Source: Hermodice carunculata
Taxonomy: Eukaryota > Annelida > Polychaeta > Eunicida > Amphinomidae
DNA length: 64,000 nucleotides
Direction of reading: 5' to 3'
Assembly (NCBI GenBank): GCA_964020975.1
Contig: OZ026616.1
Coordinates: 78,027,993 to 78,091,992 of the forward strand
Positions 12,501 through 26,100 of the stretch are shown piece by piece; the stretch's first letter is position 1; each line of letters begins with the position of its first letter. A model generated the notes under the pieces. That model did no database searches. It had not been told where the DNA came from and was given only the letters and a program-made list of their open reading frames with translations. Made by a program: the position numbers and the translations under genes.

Positions 12501-13065
12501 TTGGAATATTAGACCTAATATACACAAGCTGACCACTTCCATGAGCATTTCGATCTCTCCTATATGTTCGGTAAGAGTCAACAGCAAATTGACCATCTGG
12601 GAAGCTGTCATCCATCTTAGTTTCGCCAATATGTAAACAGTCAAACAACCATTGATCAAGTAGACATCTTATTTCATCAAATTTATATCTGACACGTTAA
12701 TGTTTAGCTGAGAAGCAATGGACTTTTTGGCATGCATTTTCCTGTAACCTCTCAGCTGGTTTACATAGTCTGGTACATCCGAGCTGTTGTTCATATTGTT
12801 TTGCGAGTCAGATATATGGGACTCGTCAGCCCTACTTGTATGTGCACTGCCATGATTTGCTAGCTCTGAGGTGGGATTGAAAAAAGAGTCTGTGAACATA
12901 AACATTGACATTGAGTCAACTGGTCCATGTTGTAAGGGGGAAGTGCAACTAGAGCATAGCCATTCAAATTGGGCACTGTTGGTACTTGCACAGGCAGCAT
13001 GTGTTATGTGGTTGCACCCAAAACAAAGGAGGCTAGATTGTGTGTGTGTGTAACTGTAATGCAGG
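9469..13065 (-). mobile_element. CR1/Jockey-type LINE, 5'-truncated and decayed
   Basis: Blocks read in order on the minus strand. First is a PHD-like finger (CFGCNHITHAAC...WLCSSC, ~13060-12950). Then an APE endonuclease part (CLHIGETKMDDSFPD, YRRDRNAHGSGQLVYIRS, FIYRPPN; ~12648-12319). A linker (12256-11756) is followed by reverse transcriptase (DLSKAFDCIPHDLLLAKL, GVPQGSILGPILFNIFINDI; ~10950-10333) and the C-terminal domain (ALEVYKxxNxLSPSY-like, RIWNDLPADCREA; 10072-9659). The catalytic box reads NYADNT where FADDT-like is usual, so one catalytic Asp is lost. Frames change between blocks and a MITE sits at 11524-11701. The 5' end stops near a TTTC microsatellite. The 3' UTR has an AT run and ends near TTTGACTTTGAC. 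Confidence 0.85.
11524..11701. mobile_element. 178-bp TA-flanked MITE nested in the LINE
   Basis: Inverted ends (CAGTGGTACCTGTTGTATGT and, from the other side, GAGTGGTACCTGCTGTATGT) are flanked by TA. It is the same length as, and clearly similar to, 26632-26809. It separates the LINE endonuclease-side and reverse-transcriptase-side blocks, so it inserted later. Confidence 0.8.
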
Positions 13066-13090
13066 TCAGACACTGTCAGTGTACAAAGAA

Positions 13091-13093
13091 CTC

Positions 13094-13145
<52 letters not shown>

Positions 13146-13166
13146 TTTTTTTTTTTTTTTTTTTTT
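13091..13166 (+). repeat. (TTTC)n microsatellite followed by a T run
   Basis: About 13 TTTC units pass into roughly 20 T. It abuts the truncated 5' end of the LINE. Lysine/arginine-rich open frames across it are repeat artefacts. Confidence 0.95.
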
Positions 13167-13487
13167 GATGATATTCCCAGACCTGCAAACCTTGAAAACA
13201 AACAACAAAAAACAAAAAATAACAAAAAAAAAGTGTAAAACTTGATCCCAAAAAGTGTACAACAATTGGCGAAGAAAGTGTACAGTATTCACTTTATGCT
13301 TTATGAGTTATTTCGAACTGATGATGAGTTTTTCTTGGACATTTTTAATGTGTACTAAATTACATTTGTTGAAAAACATTTTAAAATGTATTTTGCTTTA
13401 TGAATAAGTCAAAATGGAAACGGTATTGAAATAAACTACATTTTGAATTTCTATACGTGTCATAATGCTGTATTGCTGGTAAGCATT

Positions 13488-13492
<5 letters not shown>

Positions 13493-13580
<88 letters not shown>
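13493..13580. repeat. (AT)n microsatellite
   Basis: About 44 uninterrupted AT dinucleotides. An alternating Tyr-Ile open frame through it is not a gene. Confidence 0.97.
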
Positions 13581-13582
<2 letters not shown>

Positions 13583-13892
13583 CATTTCATTGCACTATAC
13601 CTATACATGTATTTACTGCTTGAAAGCATATATTGCTGAGAAGTTAGAAAACTTTCTAATTTTGCATTAAAACTTACAGGTGAACAATAGAGCTGAAAAG
13701 TATTCATTGCAAGACTAAATTCTACAAATCAACAGGATGGTATTGTGTACAAGTAAGCAAGTGTATTGGAAACTAAAGGCTTTGTTTGTGGAAAGATGCG
13801 TTGAGTTATTGGATTATCCTCACATAAACAAGCATAAAATTTGTGTTTTAAGAATCACATGCCATCAATATGGTGGCCTAGCAAACCAAATA

Positions 13893-14106
13893 TTGGTTGT
13901 AAAGAAAACCAAATGTATTTATTATTTTTCCTCAAAGTACTACCAAGGGTGAACAAGCTGAAGCAGCAATGTGAACAGCCCTTCCTCAGCTGTCATTGAC
14001 GTTGGTTGTAAAGAAAACCAAATGTATTCATTTTTCCTCAAAATACTACCAACGATGAACAAGCTGAAGCAGCAATGCGAACAACCCTTCCTCAGCTGTC
14101 ATTGAC
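13893..14106 (+). repeat. Tandem duplication, ~107-bp unit, two copies
   Basis: Two adjacent copies start TTGGTTGTAAAGAAAACC at 13893 and 14002 and end CTCAGCTGTCATTGAC. They differ by a few substitutions and a 4-bp length change. Confidence 0.85.
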
Positions 14107-14815
14107 ATACAAACCATAAATCCCCAATGGCATGGTCCCGTGTAGTCTGGGGGTACCCAGACACATTCTTATCCAGTTTGGAGGTAATTGGCCAAGTGGT
14201 TTTGAAGATGTTGCAACGTTTTGTCTAAAAATTAACAGAGATATTCATACAAGTCCCCAAATCACTGGAGCTTGACCATATAAATAAACTCAATAGAGAC
14301 CCACACAAGGTGACATCTGCACCAAGCTTGAAGTGAATGTGGCTGATGGATTTGGAGATGTTGGAAAATGTGAATTACCATTGTAATCCCACTGACTTAC
14401 ATGGTAATTAATAGGAGTATATGCATTAACTGACAAGTACCCAAAGTGAAAAAAATTTCATTAAAACACCTGTCAAGTCTTCCCCATATCGCGGCAGTCT
14501 TCCACTTTTTTGCCTTGCTTTTTAGACTTTTCATTGCAAACCTGTTTAATTTTAGACAATCTTACCCATATACATTTATTTCTTATCTATTCTTTATTAA
14601 AAATAAAAACTCCCCCTTGGGAACAAAAAAAAACTCCTTATTTCTTGTCATAGAATGTTGAAAGGTATGACAGATCCAAAAGACCCCAACCTATTGAACA
14701 ACTTTTTTACCTTTTCAACAAGTTTCAGCTCAATTTAAGTGATCATATTTGAGAAGTAGTGAGAGTGTACGCACACAGAGATTTTTTGTTTTTTCAAACA
14801 GGAAAAATCACTGCA

Positions 14816-15036
14816 TTACATGTGGTACAATAATAAAACTATGCGAGTGTGAATGCCTGGCCGACCGTTCTACATGGCACGAGCGTAGCGGCGGACAGCC
14901 AGGATACACGAGGTGAAGTCCGCCGCAGGCGGACCACCGAGTGTATCCTGGCTGTCCGCCGCTATGCGAGTGCCATGTAGAACGGTCGGCCATGGTACTC
15001 AACACGAGAATGGTTTTATTTTTATCCCATGTATAT
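14816..15036. mobile_element. GC-rich foldback element with ~95-bp arms
   Basis: Positions 14818-14912 and 14938-15035 are inverted copies. The inner ~55 bp (from GGCCGACCGTTCTACATGG) are nearly perfect and the outer parts (ACATGTGGTAC / ACATGGGATA) weaker. The small central part also folds (TCCGCCGCAGGCGGA). The ACATGGGATAAAAAT end motif recurs at 15246, so a larger composite is possible. The arms are much more GC-rich than the flanks. Confidence 0.75.
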
Positions 15037-15834
15037 TATCATTCATCCACTCATCCATCTAATCTTTTGTATCATAGAATTGCCGCTCGGTACTTTTCAT
15101 AGCAGACGACAGAAATCAACATCCTATGTGCGCGCGCATAGGGGGGCGTGGCAGTAGCGTGTGGAACGGTCTCGAGAGTGTGGAACGGTAAAAAATACTA
15201 CACGGTGTGGATCGCCACGTCCACAGCTACTCTGGACTACACATACATGGGATAAAAATCAAGGACTGAGGTACCCCAGAAGTGTTCCTATGTAACCAAA
15301 AGTGTGTCTATCCAATATGGAAGCAATTTCCAATGCATTCTCAGAGGAATTGGCTAAGCAGTTTCAGAATCCTGTTCAACAATTATCATTAAATGAAAGT
15401 TGTTTAAGGATCTATGTTTAAATACATGTACTATAATATCATGGCAACTATACACAATGCCTGATGTTGAAGCTATAAAATAATAAACATAATGCCATAA
15501 AAGCACATGAAACAAATCAGAAACATTCAAGGGTTCGGTTTCTAGTTAAACTGACCAAAAAAAAAAAAAAAAATGCAGAGATCTCCTGAAAGCGTTCAGT
15601 TCTTTGACAGGCTTCCTCTCCTCTTGATCCAAAATAATGTGGGCATAACCACCAGTCACAATGTGCCCCTTGCTAGCTGTTCACTAGAGATCCTAGCATC
15701 ATCTGCACAAGCTTCAATGGTGTTATGCAAACAAGACAAAATCTTAATGCGTTACAAGCTCTGTTGAACAAAGGTCAATTTTAAGTCCTGGAAATATATC
15801 CCATTTAGTTCCCAAAGTAGATTTGCAATCTGAC

Positions 15835-16015
<181 letters not shown>

Positions 16016-16782
16016 TTAGGTATGCTAATTGCAGTGTCTTGCATGGTGAATGAACACTAGTTCATGCCTGATAAAGTGCATTGCCCAAAATTGTCCTGGA
16101 AAGGTGATCGAGTTCAGTATGTGGCGATCACGGTGTCTGGCATTGAGATTCAAAGAGCAGCATGTTGATGCAACTTTGAAGCCAACATGCCCATGTGCAG
16201 ATCACTGGAAGCACACACTTCACAGTTTGAAGGGGGAGGGGAGATCATTGGGATTTGGGATATGAAAAGCTTGCATGCACTGACAGACCCTTCTTGCTGC
16301 ACTATGGAGATCTGATTTTAAACCTGCTCAAAGATGCCCTCTGTTGAAATATCCATACATAATAAATAGCCAGGCACTAGGACTGTCCATGCAGGCAAGT
16401 TAGAAGTCAGCCTTTCCCAGCATGAAGTAGCCAGGAAGATGCTCAATCCACACACTTACCCTCTGTATTATACCCATATGCTATAGGAATAGTAACATGT
16501 TTTTTTGTTTTGTTTTTTTTAAGGAAGAACATTATTTGATGTCAAAGACAACTTAATGTGGCAACATCAGTATCCCTGTGTAATATCATTAGTGAATGTA
16601 CTTTTATCAATCATCAGAAGTTTTGTAAGTTCAAAAATAGCTTTTAATAATTTGCAAAACAAATAGTGATCACATATCCCGCAGACTGAGTTAAGCTATA
16701 TTCCTGCCATGCTGACAAGAACCTAGCCAGTTTTGAATGATATTGAAAAAATTGGCCAAGGAATTTAAGATGATTTTTTTTT

Positions 16783-16828
16783 TTTTACCTGAGAAAATAA
16801 AAAAAAAAAAAAAGGGGGGGGGGGGGGC
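16783..16828 (+). repeat. Adjacent T, A and G homopolymers
   Basis: A T run near 16780 is followed by a ~15-A run and a ~14-G run. It is downstream of the CUTC 3' end and nothing else is seen nearby. Confidence 0.8.
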
Positions 16829-16970
16829 TGTGTGAACATTCTGTCCTTAGTTGACCTTTAGACATTAAGCTTGAAAAGATCCTCACCTGACCTGAGGGAA
16901 CTTGAACTTTAGCTGTAGCTTGAACTGAACCAAGATGAGTAGCATTAAAAATCTTGGCATGTTTTTGACA

Positions 16971-16976
16971 TTTATT
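16971..16976 (-). terminator. Candidate polyadenylation signal of CUTC
   Basis: An AATAAA on the minus strand lies about 215 bp past the CUTC stop codon. The hexamer is common in AT-rich DNA, so its use is only inferred. Confidence 0.35.
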
Positions 16977-17189
16977 TCAAAATAAAATTCTCATACAACT
17001 TTTGTAACTGTAAATTGTCATATTACTCAATGAAGGTTCAGCAGATGTAGGGTTAATTAATGAGTCCCTTGATTGCTTGTCCTTTTACTGTCCATTGAAT
17101 TCCCCTTGCATGTATGAACTATCCATGTAGATACGAGAGAAAAATGATGACAACAATAACAATTCTTAAAAATGGAAATTTTTTGCTTG

Positions 17190-20100
17190 TCATATCACAA
17201 GATTATTATATAAGTCCATGAACTGAGATACTTTTTCTGAGTCTGTAACTTTGATAGAAAATTCAGGAGGTGATAGTGCAGCACCCATAGAAATGAAAGT
17301 TTTTCTGTAATCCATAACTGAATTCTGTGTATTTCTTGCTGATCCATGAAATTCTCTGGCTCCAGTGCCTTCCAGAATACGTCTTAAATTCCGATCAGTA
17401 ATTCCACCACCTAGAACAAAAAATCACTTTTTGAAAATTGCACTTTCATAAATTCTAGTAAACTACACATATGCAATGTAAATATAAAAAATTATCATAC
17501 ACACATACAAACATGTCATCCACACCTCCCTCCATCATGAAAACTTCATCACTTGCATTCAACTAAATAGACTGACTAACTGTTGACTTCTCAATGCTGG
17601 ACAGATAACAGACAAGAAAGGTTCCCCTCTGACACAGCTCAGTTTATTTATACTATTTAACTCTGCATGTAGGGATTTACTCTAAACTACGTGTAAATAA
17701 TATTTAATATCTGAGATATGTTTTTCAGCTGCATAGGTGCACACTATCTATTGGCAAAATTTTATTCTATTCATGTAAAGCAATTTGCAATCTTTTACAG
17801 GCATGTGACAATGCAAACACTTGTTGCAAATCTGACTGTTTATTCAACAGTTAGCTTACAAAGTTGAAATTTTCTTAATCAATTTTGAAGTCTGAAGAAC
17901 ATGCCCTTTCAAAAAAAGTACATAAATGTACCTAAAAAAAATTTAAAGTTATAGTAACCCCAGTGAATCTATGGTCCTCATCTGGTTATGGTTGTCCCAA
18001 AATTATTTTGGTGCATTCCCTGTGCTTGAAAAAAGAATAAATCAATCCACTTACCTGGCATGACAATAATTCTTCCACTGGCCTGAAACATGAAAGCTTT
18101 GAATGGATTTGCATACATTAGATTCTTCTTCATGTTAGAGGCACACTATACATGCAGTGTATATGATAAGTAATTACTGGTTAAGCTATCTTGTGATTTA
18201 TACTTAAAGTTTACTTGAAGGGTATATGAGCCCCTCATGTAGGTGGGGCAGGTGGGTCGCAGTACCTTGGCGGAGCAGTTCACAATTGTATTTCATCCTT
18301 GCACCTCTCCCACTTTTCTGATCAAATTGCACAATTACTGCATATGTACAACTGTTGACACTATGTGAGTGCATTAAAAAAGCCTTCAGTTAGAAAGATT
18401 TAGATGAATTGCAAATACTGTGTATACTTTCAAGTGCACTAAAAGATAGATTTTATTGAGTGATTGATTAAAATCATTCATAACACAACATGCCAAATGA
18501 TTTGAGATAACAAACTCACAAAAAATAGAAAAATACTATCTGAAAACTTAAAGTTGTTTAAAGTAATATGATGCCAACCTGTTGAATCATTTTCTTGATA
18601 ACTGGAGCTCCTTCCAGAGCAGAGGTTTCCCCACCACTAGTTAGGACCCGTTCACAGCCCAGTGATATTACATCCTCCAGGCTCTGGGGGAGGTCTTTGG
18701 TCATATCTATTGCTGTAAAGTAAATCAAACCTTTGGCGTCAATCACTACCACTGAAGGAACTCAACATTTTTTGACTAATGTAGATTCAACTTCTAAAAA
18801 GACTACTCAGTGGTCACCCACAGTTACTTTACAACAGACCAAGAGGACAATTTGCTGAAATAATGCTATAAATCTAAAGAGGTCTGCCCCACAAAGTGTG
18901 TGTCAGAGTTTAAAAGTGTTTCACAAAGATCGTTAATGTCTACAGTCAGTAGTCTTGATCATCAAGGGAATTCATATGCACATGAGGTACTACTGATCTG
19001 CTCCCCATTGAAGAAAGGTACCATGTTTCTCTACAACCAAGGTTTGTTAAAATGCCACCTCCTGTGGCACCTATCCAGTCCTATCTGATAAGGGTAATTA
19101 GCCTCTTGATCAACCAATTTACTGTCACAAAGGAGACTGTAAGTTTAGTCAGATAGGAGCTGCAGGAGACTGCATATTAACAAACTTTGATTGTACATAA
19201 ACAAGGTACATGTACCTCTTGGATCATCTTTTTTAATACAGAGTAGGACAGCTTGCAGACAAGATATTTACTAATAGGCAATTTTTCAAAATCAGTAACA
19301 TATTAGATATTCAAAATGAGGATCTAACTGCACATACCTCGGTGGAATGTTACTGGTAGGGGCCTGGCAAGAGCTGTAAATTAAAGGGTTTCATAAATTT
19401 ATCACATTCCTGCAAGAGAAGATACACAATGTACATGTACTTCTATTCTCACCTATCACACAGCAATTCAGTCATAAATGAATTGTAAGCTTCAGTTTGC
19501 CAGTGACATTGTCTGACTGAGGTTATCATAGTGGATCTTATACAATTTCTTGGGTCAAATATGCATAATATTATGCATATCATATAAATATACATGTATT
19601 CACATGTACCATGTGTACATGTATAAAATTTTCAAAAATTGCTTTGTGCTGTAAATATACAACTACCAGCAGACACGCTCTTCATACATGAAATCCTAAA
19701 GAAATTAATTTTAGTGACAGTTGCATGTACCATGAAGTAACTCATGGCGAAAATACATGGCCTCATAATATCTTGATTTTCGTTGCTGCTTTCCATGAAA
19801 AGGTGAAAGATTTTTCACACCTGGCACACAGAGTAAGCATGCTGATTGGATAATGAAGCTTTGCCATGTGAAAATGTGTCACTACACAAACTCAATGTTA
19901 ACATGTAGTTTCTCAGTACTTTTTAAATCACTTTACCAGGCAGGCATGGTTCCTCTTTTCCTGCTGCTCCCCTCCCTTCCCTATTGTATTTTTACAATTT
20001 ACTTTTTTACATTGCCTCCAAAGCAGACCCAAGCTGTGTATTTTGTCTACTCCGCTGGGTAGTAACACGGAACTTGGTCTGGTTTGCAGGCAATTTTTAC

Positions 20101-23100
20101 ACTGATATTATGACAATTTTTCAATGGGTTCCCTGTTCCTTCTTATATATAATCAGCCTTGCTGAAAAAACAAAACAAAAAAACAGCAGCATAAATAAGA
20201 AAAAAAGGCTTGCATCTCAGTCCAGAAAAAAATGTTGCAAAAACAATTTGTCCTCTGAGACGGGGAGAGAACTGTAAGTTACAAGAATTTAATACCAACC
20301 TATAAGTTCTCCACACCGCTCTGTGTCTACGCTCCCATCCCTGAACACAACATCAAGAAAATGGTAAGCAGTGTATTTAAACATGCAATAAAGCACAAAC
20401 ATTTTACTAGATTTTCTAAATGGAGCATAAAAATGTATGATACAATACTGCAACACAACATGCTGGGGGGGGGGATATTAATAATAATAATGTGGATTAT
20501 ATGAAAATAAAAACTAGTGGCCTTTTGGCCTTTTTCATAACAGATGTAGATTCGCTTCTCAACAAAATGTTGTCCTACACACACGGCATTTATCTCAAAA
20601 TTTTATTTTATATTTTCAAAAAGGCAACATATTTTTGAAAAAATTGTACTTCTTGAGAGGAAGTTATACAAAAATTAGCTCCGGGGGACTTCCCCAAGCT
20701 CTGTGGGCTTGGGGTTAGCAGAGCACAGGGAGGTCCCTTCGGGCTACACACAAATAAATGGCACAGCTAGCATACTATGCTAAGAGACTGCACATTGTAT
20801 AATGTAACCTTTAGATCAACAACAATAATACAGTTGTTATACATCCTACCTGTTCAATATTCCAGTCACTATTCCATCTGCCCCTGCCTCCTTCAATGCT
20901 GCAAGATCATGTTTCATCACCTCAAATTCCACATCAGAGAATAAGAAATCTCCACCACGAGGCCTGATCATTGTGAAAACAGGAATGGTTACTGATGCTT
21001 TCATAACGTGGAGCATTCCTGGGTGTAAGTAAGTAAGTAATGTTACTAATGGAATAAGCAGGTCAATATTCACACCTATAGTTTGTAGTGAAGAAGAAAT
21101 CTCACAATAACTTGAGCACCACAACAATGTAAATGTATATTATCAATCAAACAAGAATCATTACAATAACAACTTACAGTATAGACTTCATGAACTTTTA
21201 GAACAAGACCAAGTATTGCATAGCAATATATAGTCACCCACCAGAGAATAGATAGCAAAGTTGACTGTACTAGTATGGCCAAGGTCAAGGTCACAGTGAC
21301 CCAATTTTTGGTGTGTGATACACCGTTCCCCCATAAAGTATCAACCCACCAAATTTGGTAGCTGCAGGTGTGATGGTATACAATATATGGCCAGATAAGC
21401 TGAAACTTTAAGGTGGCCAAAGGTCAAGGTCAAAGGTGACAGTGACCCAATTTTGCTCAGTGACACACCCCAATCCTAGGAAGTGTCCAAACACTAGCTC
21501 TAGGTGTTATGGTATACGAAATAAAACCCTGACAAGCTATATTTTATGGGAGTAAAATGTCAAGGTCAATGTCACTGTGACCCAATTTTGGTGCATGACA
21601 CCCCTACCTCATAAATATTAACCTACCAAATTTGGTATCTGTAGGTGTGATGGTGTACAGAATATGGCCAGACAATTTAAGACTTTAAGCAGGGGTCAAG
21701 GTCAAAGGTCAAGGGCCACAGTGACGCAATTGTGGTGTATGTGTGACATATCCCTATCCTATGAAGTGTCCACACACCAAATTTGTAGCTGTAGGTGTTA
21801 TGGTATAGATAACATAGCCCAGACATGCTTAATCTTTATGCGGGTTAAAAGTAAAGGTCAAGGTCACAGTGACCCAATTTTGGTGCACTACACACCCCTA
21901 CCCCATGAAGTATCCACCTACCAAATTTGGTACATGTACATGTAAGTGTTACAATATAAAAAATGTGGCCCCGACAAGCTTTGCTGGAAGGATGGAAGGA
22001 CGGACGGATGAAAGGAAGACACTGTGCAAACCTAAGGTAACTGGTGGGGGACTAATAAGGATCACTGTGGTACTTAATACAATGTCAAGTATTCTGTGCA
22101 TGTTTAAGGTATAGGCTCATAATTTCTAAAACAAAAATTGGATGGCACTATTATGGTGATGCAGAAATTCATGACAATGTTGAAAATACTATCATGCACA
22201 TAAAGTACATTCATCAAAGTTTTTCATGCGTTAAAGATGGAATTTGTTTACTGTAAATTGCTTTATTTTTGCAAGTTTAAATTTTCATGTTTTTTTTTTA
22301 TTTTGGACTTTTCACTGCATGCTAGAAACAGTCTTTTAAAATTGGGAACAACTATCTGTCTGTTTATGCACAGCATGCAGTCCTCATTATCACTCATAAA
22401 CAGGTAAATGGAGAGGCATTAATAAGTGACCAGAGCATCTGATAAGTGTGGCTGTTAATTATTTTCTTTTGTCTATCATTTAGTGTTGTGGGCACACTAC
22501 TATTCTTGTCTGCATAACATGTATGATACACATATATTGGAATAGAAAAAACCTTAATCTAAACCACCATTGTACCCGCGTAGGCTTTTTATCTACTTGC
22601 TAGGGATATTGAGTTCTTCTGCCTTTAAGCAGTTGTCTCCAACATGTGCTGTTTTAATTTCACTACTTTGAACTTTCTCTTCCAACAATGTTAAAATACA
22701 GTAACTATTTTAAGTGTATTTTTGTTTTTGCAGTTTTGTGCTATCCGCAAAATAGGGGAAAATAAGAATACAGCAAAATTAGAGCAATTTACAGTAATAT
22801 GCAAATCATGCTGGACTAATTAAATTGAAAACAGCTATGTATATTGAAATACATCACTAACAGCTTTGACTGTTTTGTGCTCATTTTTCTGTCCCCGGTT
22901 GTTGAACCTTCGAATCGGGACGATGGAATTGTAGAATTTCTTTTTTCATGCAATTGGGCAATCAAGTTTTCTCTTATTTCCCCATTTCCCCTCCCCTCCC
23001 CATAAACTCATTGGCGTATTCAAGTTGTATTTTTTAATTGTGTCTAACCCCACCATGATGAAATTTTGTCCAAATAGAGAGCCTGAACTGAAGTTACATG

Positions 23101-26100
23101 TATGCATTTCATATTTGGTGAGTCACCTTGACCAAGGCAATCAGATCTTGGTTTATGATTTACTTACCACAATTTTTTTTTTGCTCATTCACTGAACCCT
23201 GCAATCATTGGAATATATGATTACAAGGTTTATGTGTAGCTCAAGCTTTAAAGAGACACATGTAAGTCAGAGGCACTTCAATGCAAGGTATTGACTGATG
23301 GGTCCATCTTTGCACATTCATGGTTTCTGTGACCTTGGAGAATAGGTTCTATACACAAAAATGTAATCAAGTGAAGAAATGGCGTCAAGGCACAAATGAG
23401 GTAAATTTGATTTTTAGGTGGCCAGTAAGTCTTGAGATATCATGTTCAAAAACAAATGTGGGATTGACAGACAGACTGATGGATGGACAGATGGGCAGAT
23501 TGATGGACAGACAACCTGAAAACATAATGATTCCGCCCTGGCGATGGACTCACAAAAATGATTTGACCTTTAAATATAACAAAATTCAAGGTCATATGCT
23601 TCTTCAAAATGACTTGTTGCATTACTGTGATATCTTCTACTTTTTGCAATGTTTCAGGGACCTTATGATGGCCCTTCAAGACTAGACTTTCCTCAAGAAT
23701 AACGAGTCCGTACTGAACATGCTGAAGTTATATGTCCATTGTACACATATCTGAGCAATCTTCTTTGACCTGTTTACTTTTTAACAAGTTCTTTAGATAT
23801 ATGAATATGTAAAAACTTTCTGATTTTGAGTTCCATGCTTGCGTCCTGGGAAATTGTTTCAAATCTGAAGTGAAATGACCTGTAGATGTTGAAGGTCAAA
23901 GTTATTGATATTGACCATTTGAAAAAAGATGACACTTTGGCATTTACTGTACAATTAGCATTGCAGTGGAGGATCTTAAGTGTCACCATGGAAATCTGTA
24001 TTATTAGGAATGTTTTATTTATCTAAAACTTGCAGCTGCATTGTAACTAAAATTTTTATTTTTACACATGTACTTGACACTTATAGAACTTGTAACAGTA
24101 ATAATTACCTAGACTTGGTGTGGTCCCACCTTCTGTCAAATTGCTGCACAGCTCCACCCGCTTTGCGCCTATGTAAATACATGAAATTAAATTTGTGTAC
24201 ATGTTCCAGATGTGATTAAAGAACACTCAAATGAACATATCTGTGTCTGTCATTTACCATTCCACCATAGGATTCGGGTAACTCCTAGCGTGTTCTCTGC
24301 ACAGTATTCTTGCTGTTTACTTTGTCTTGCATGGTTCTTTATAGGCACATTTAGTTGAACTTCATGAGCTCTGAATCCAAAGCTGTTGACAGTATGGCTG
24401 CTGTTACTGAGACCCCTCCAAAAAGTCACATGATCATGCAAGGCACCGTGGGACACATTCTTTCTGCTAAGCTACTGAAAGCTAGCAGATGCTACATTGG
24501 CCAGCTGCTGGGTCACTTTTAGTCTTCCTGCTTAGTTTTGACTCTGTGATTGACTATGTGCTAGTTATTGGATAGTTACATGTAGCCACTAAGATCACTT
24601 TTTGTAACTGTAGGAATGTATGTATTTACCAGCAAGTATCACAATTGCAAAATCCATTAAAAATCAGAGATCCTAAGTATCACCATCTGTGGAACCAGTT
24701 TCTTTAACTCTTCCATTGCGAGAGGCTAGTACAGGCGAACAAGCATAGCATGCCGGAAGCAACTGAAGTTGAATCTACTCTGTTAATGACTAATGCAATC
24801 AGCCACAGGCAGTCAAACCTAATAAACTAACTACCAATGTTTTAATTAACCAGTTCACATCAATCTTCTTCACAGACATAGCAAAAACAAGATGCCCATG
24901 GGCCCTAATGCTCTGCTGCCACCATGGCTATATTGCACCTACATCTTCATTTCAAAGTTGCGAGTCCTCAGGTGGCTTCTGAACATATAAAGCTTCTGTT
25001 ATTTTAGTGTCTCATTTGTCCATCATATGGCACTTTGCTCCCCATGTAATCATAGCTTACTTGTGCAATACCAGTGATGGATACTGCTGCATGTGCCAAG
25101 ACAACAATCAGTGACTCCTTAACTTTATGTCCTCATTGACCTTGGGACAGAAGATCAAGGTCACCAAGATTATGTAATACAAGAGACCCATGGGCCTGGT
25201 GCCGTCGTGACATTGCCATTGATGTCCAAGCTACACCCTGCAATACGGTCTATGCATAAGATCACCAAGCGGGGAAACCCCAGCGGAGATTCCGATGTCA
25301 GAGCCAGGCGCGCACAGGTTTCTGGGAAATTTGCAGGCCACTCAGTCTTACTGCACAGGCTACAGCGCTACTGAATTCAGCAAGTAACGAGGAGTGAAAC
25401 ACGGGCCATGATTTCTTCAAAAAACAGAATCTAGGGTGGCTGAAAAAGTATTTGAAAGACAAAGGGAAATCAGTTGATGGAAGGAATAAAGCGGCACTTT
25501 TATTTTTGATATTTGTCAGTTTGACGTTTCTTCGTGGTATCAACATTACAGCCCATTACACAAGTCAGTGGTGGTTTACCATGATAATTCGCCTTGTCAC
25601 TCTGCGTTCTAACTATCATTGCTTTCCGTACTTCCTCCGCCAAGGATCTACAGTGGTAAACTTCTATACACCTCCCGTATTTGGTCCATTTCTTGCTTTT
25701 CTGTTCATGTTGACGCGGACAAGATTAGTGTCCACCATCATGCATTATCGTGACCACTTTTGAGAAGGTGCACAGCGCGCTATCTGGTAACAAAGAATAT
25801 AACATTCTAGCAGTTGACATGTTCTATCTCTCCTATAAATTTGGCAAGTCTAATCCAATTACATTTCCAAATATATAATTTTCATTCTTAAAACACATTT
25901 TGGCTCATAATTTGTACCAAATTATAGGTGGCGCCACTAGTATCATTAGCAACTTACATTTTGACCTCCCCCATAATCCCACCAAATTTGGTGAAGATCT
26001 GCTAAAAATTCAAGATAACAGGGTGTTCACAAATTTTCAAATTTTGGGCCCTATATTGCATAATATTGTAGGTGGCACCACCAATATCAAAAGGGACCTA

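Noticed and set aside
9469-13065. A host gene with a reverse-transcriptase domain
   Set aside because: Domain order, broken frames, altered catalytic box and 3' tail are those of a decayed LINE.
13443-13670. Open frame of alternating Tyr and Ile
   Set aside because: Produced by an AT dinucleotide repeat.
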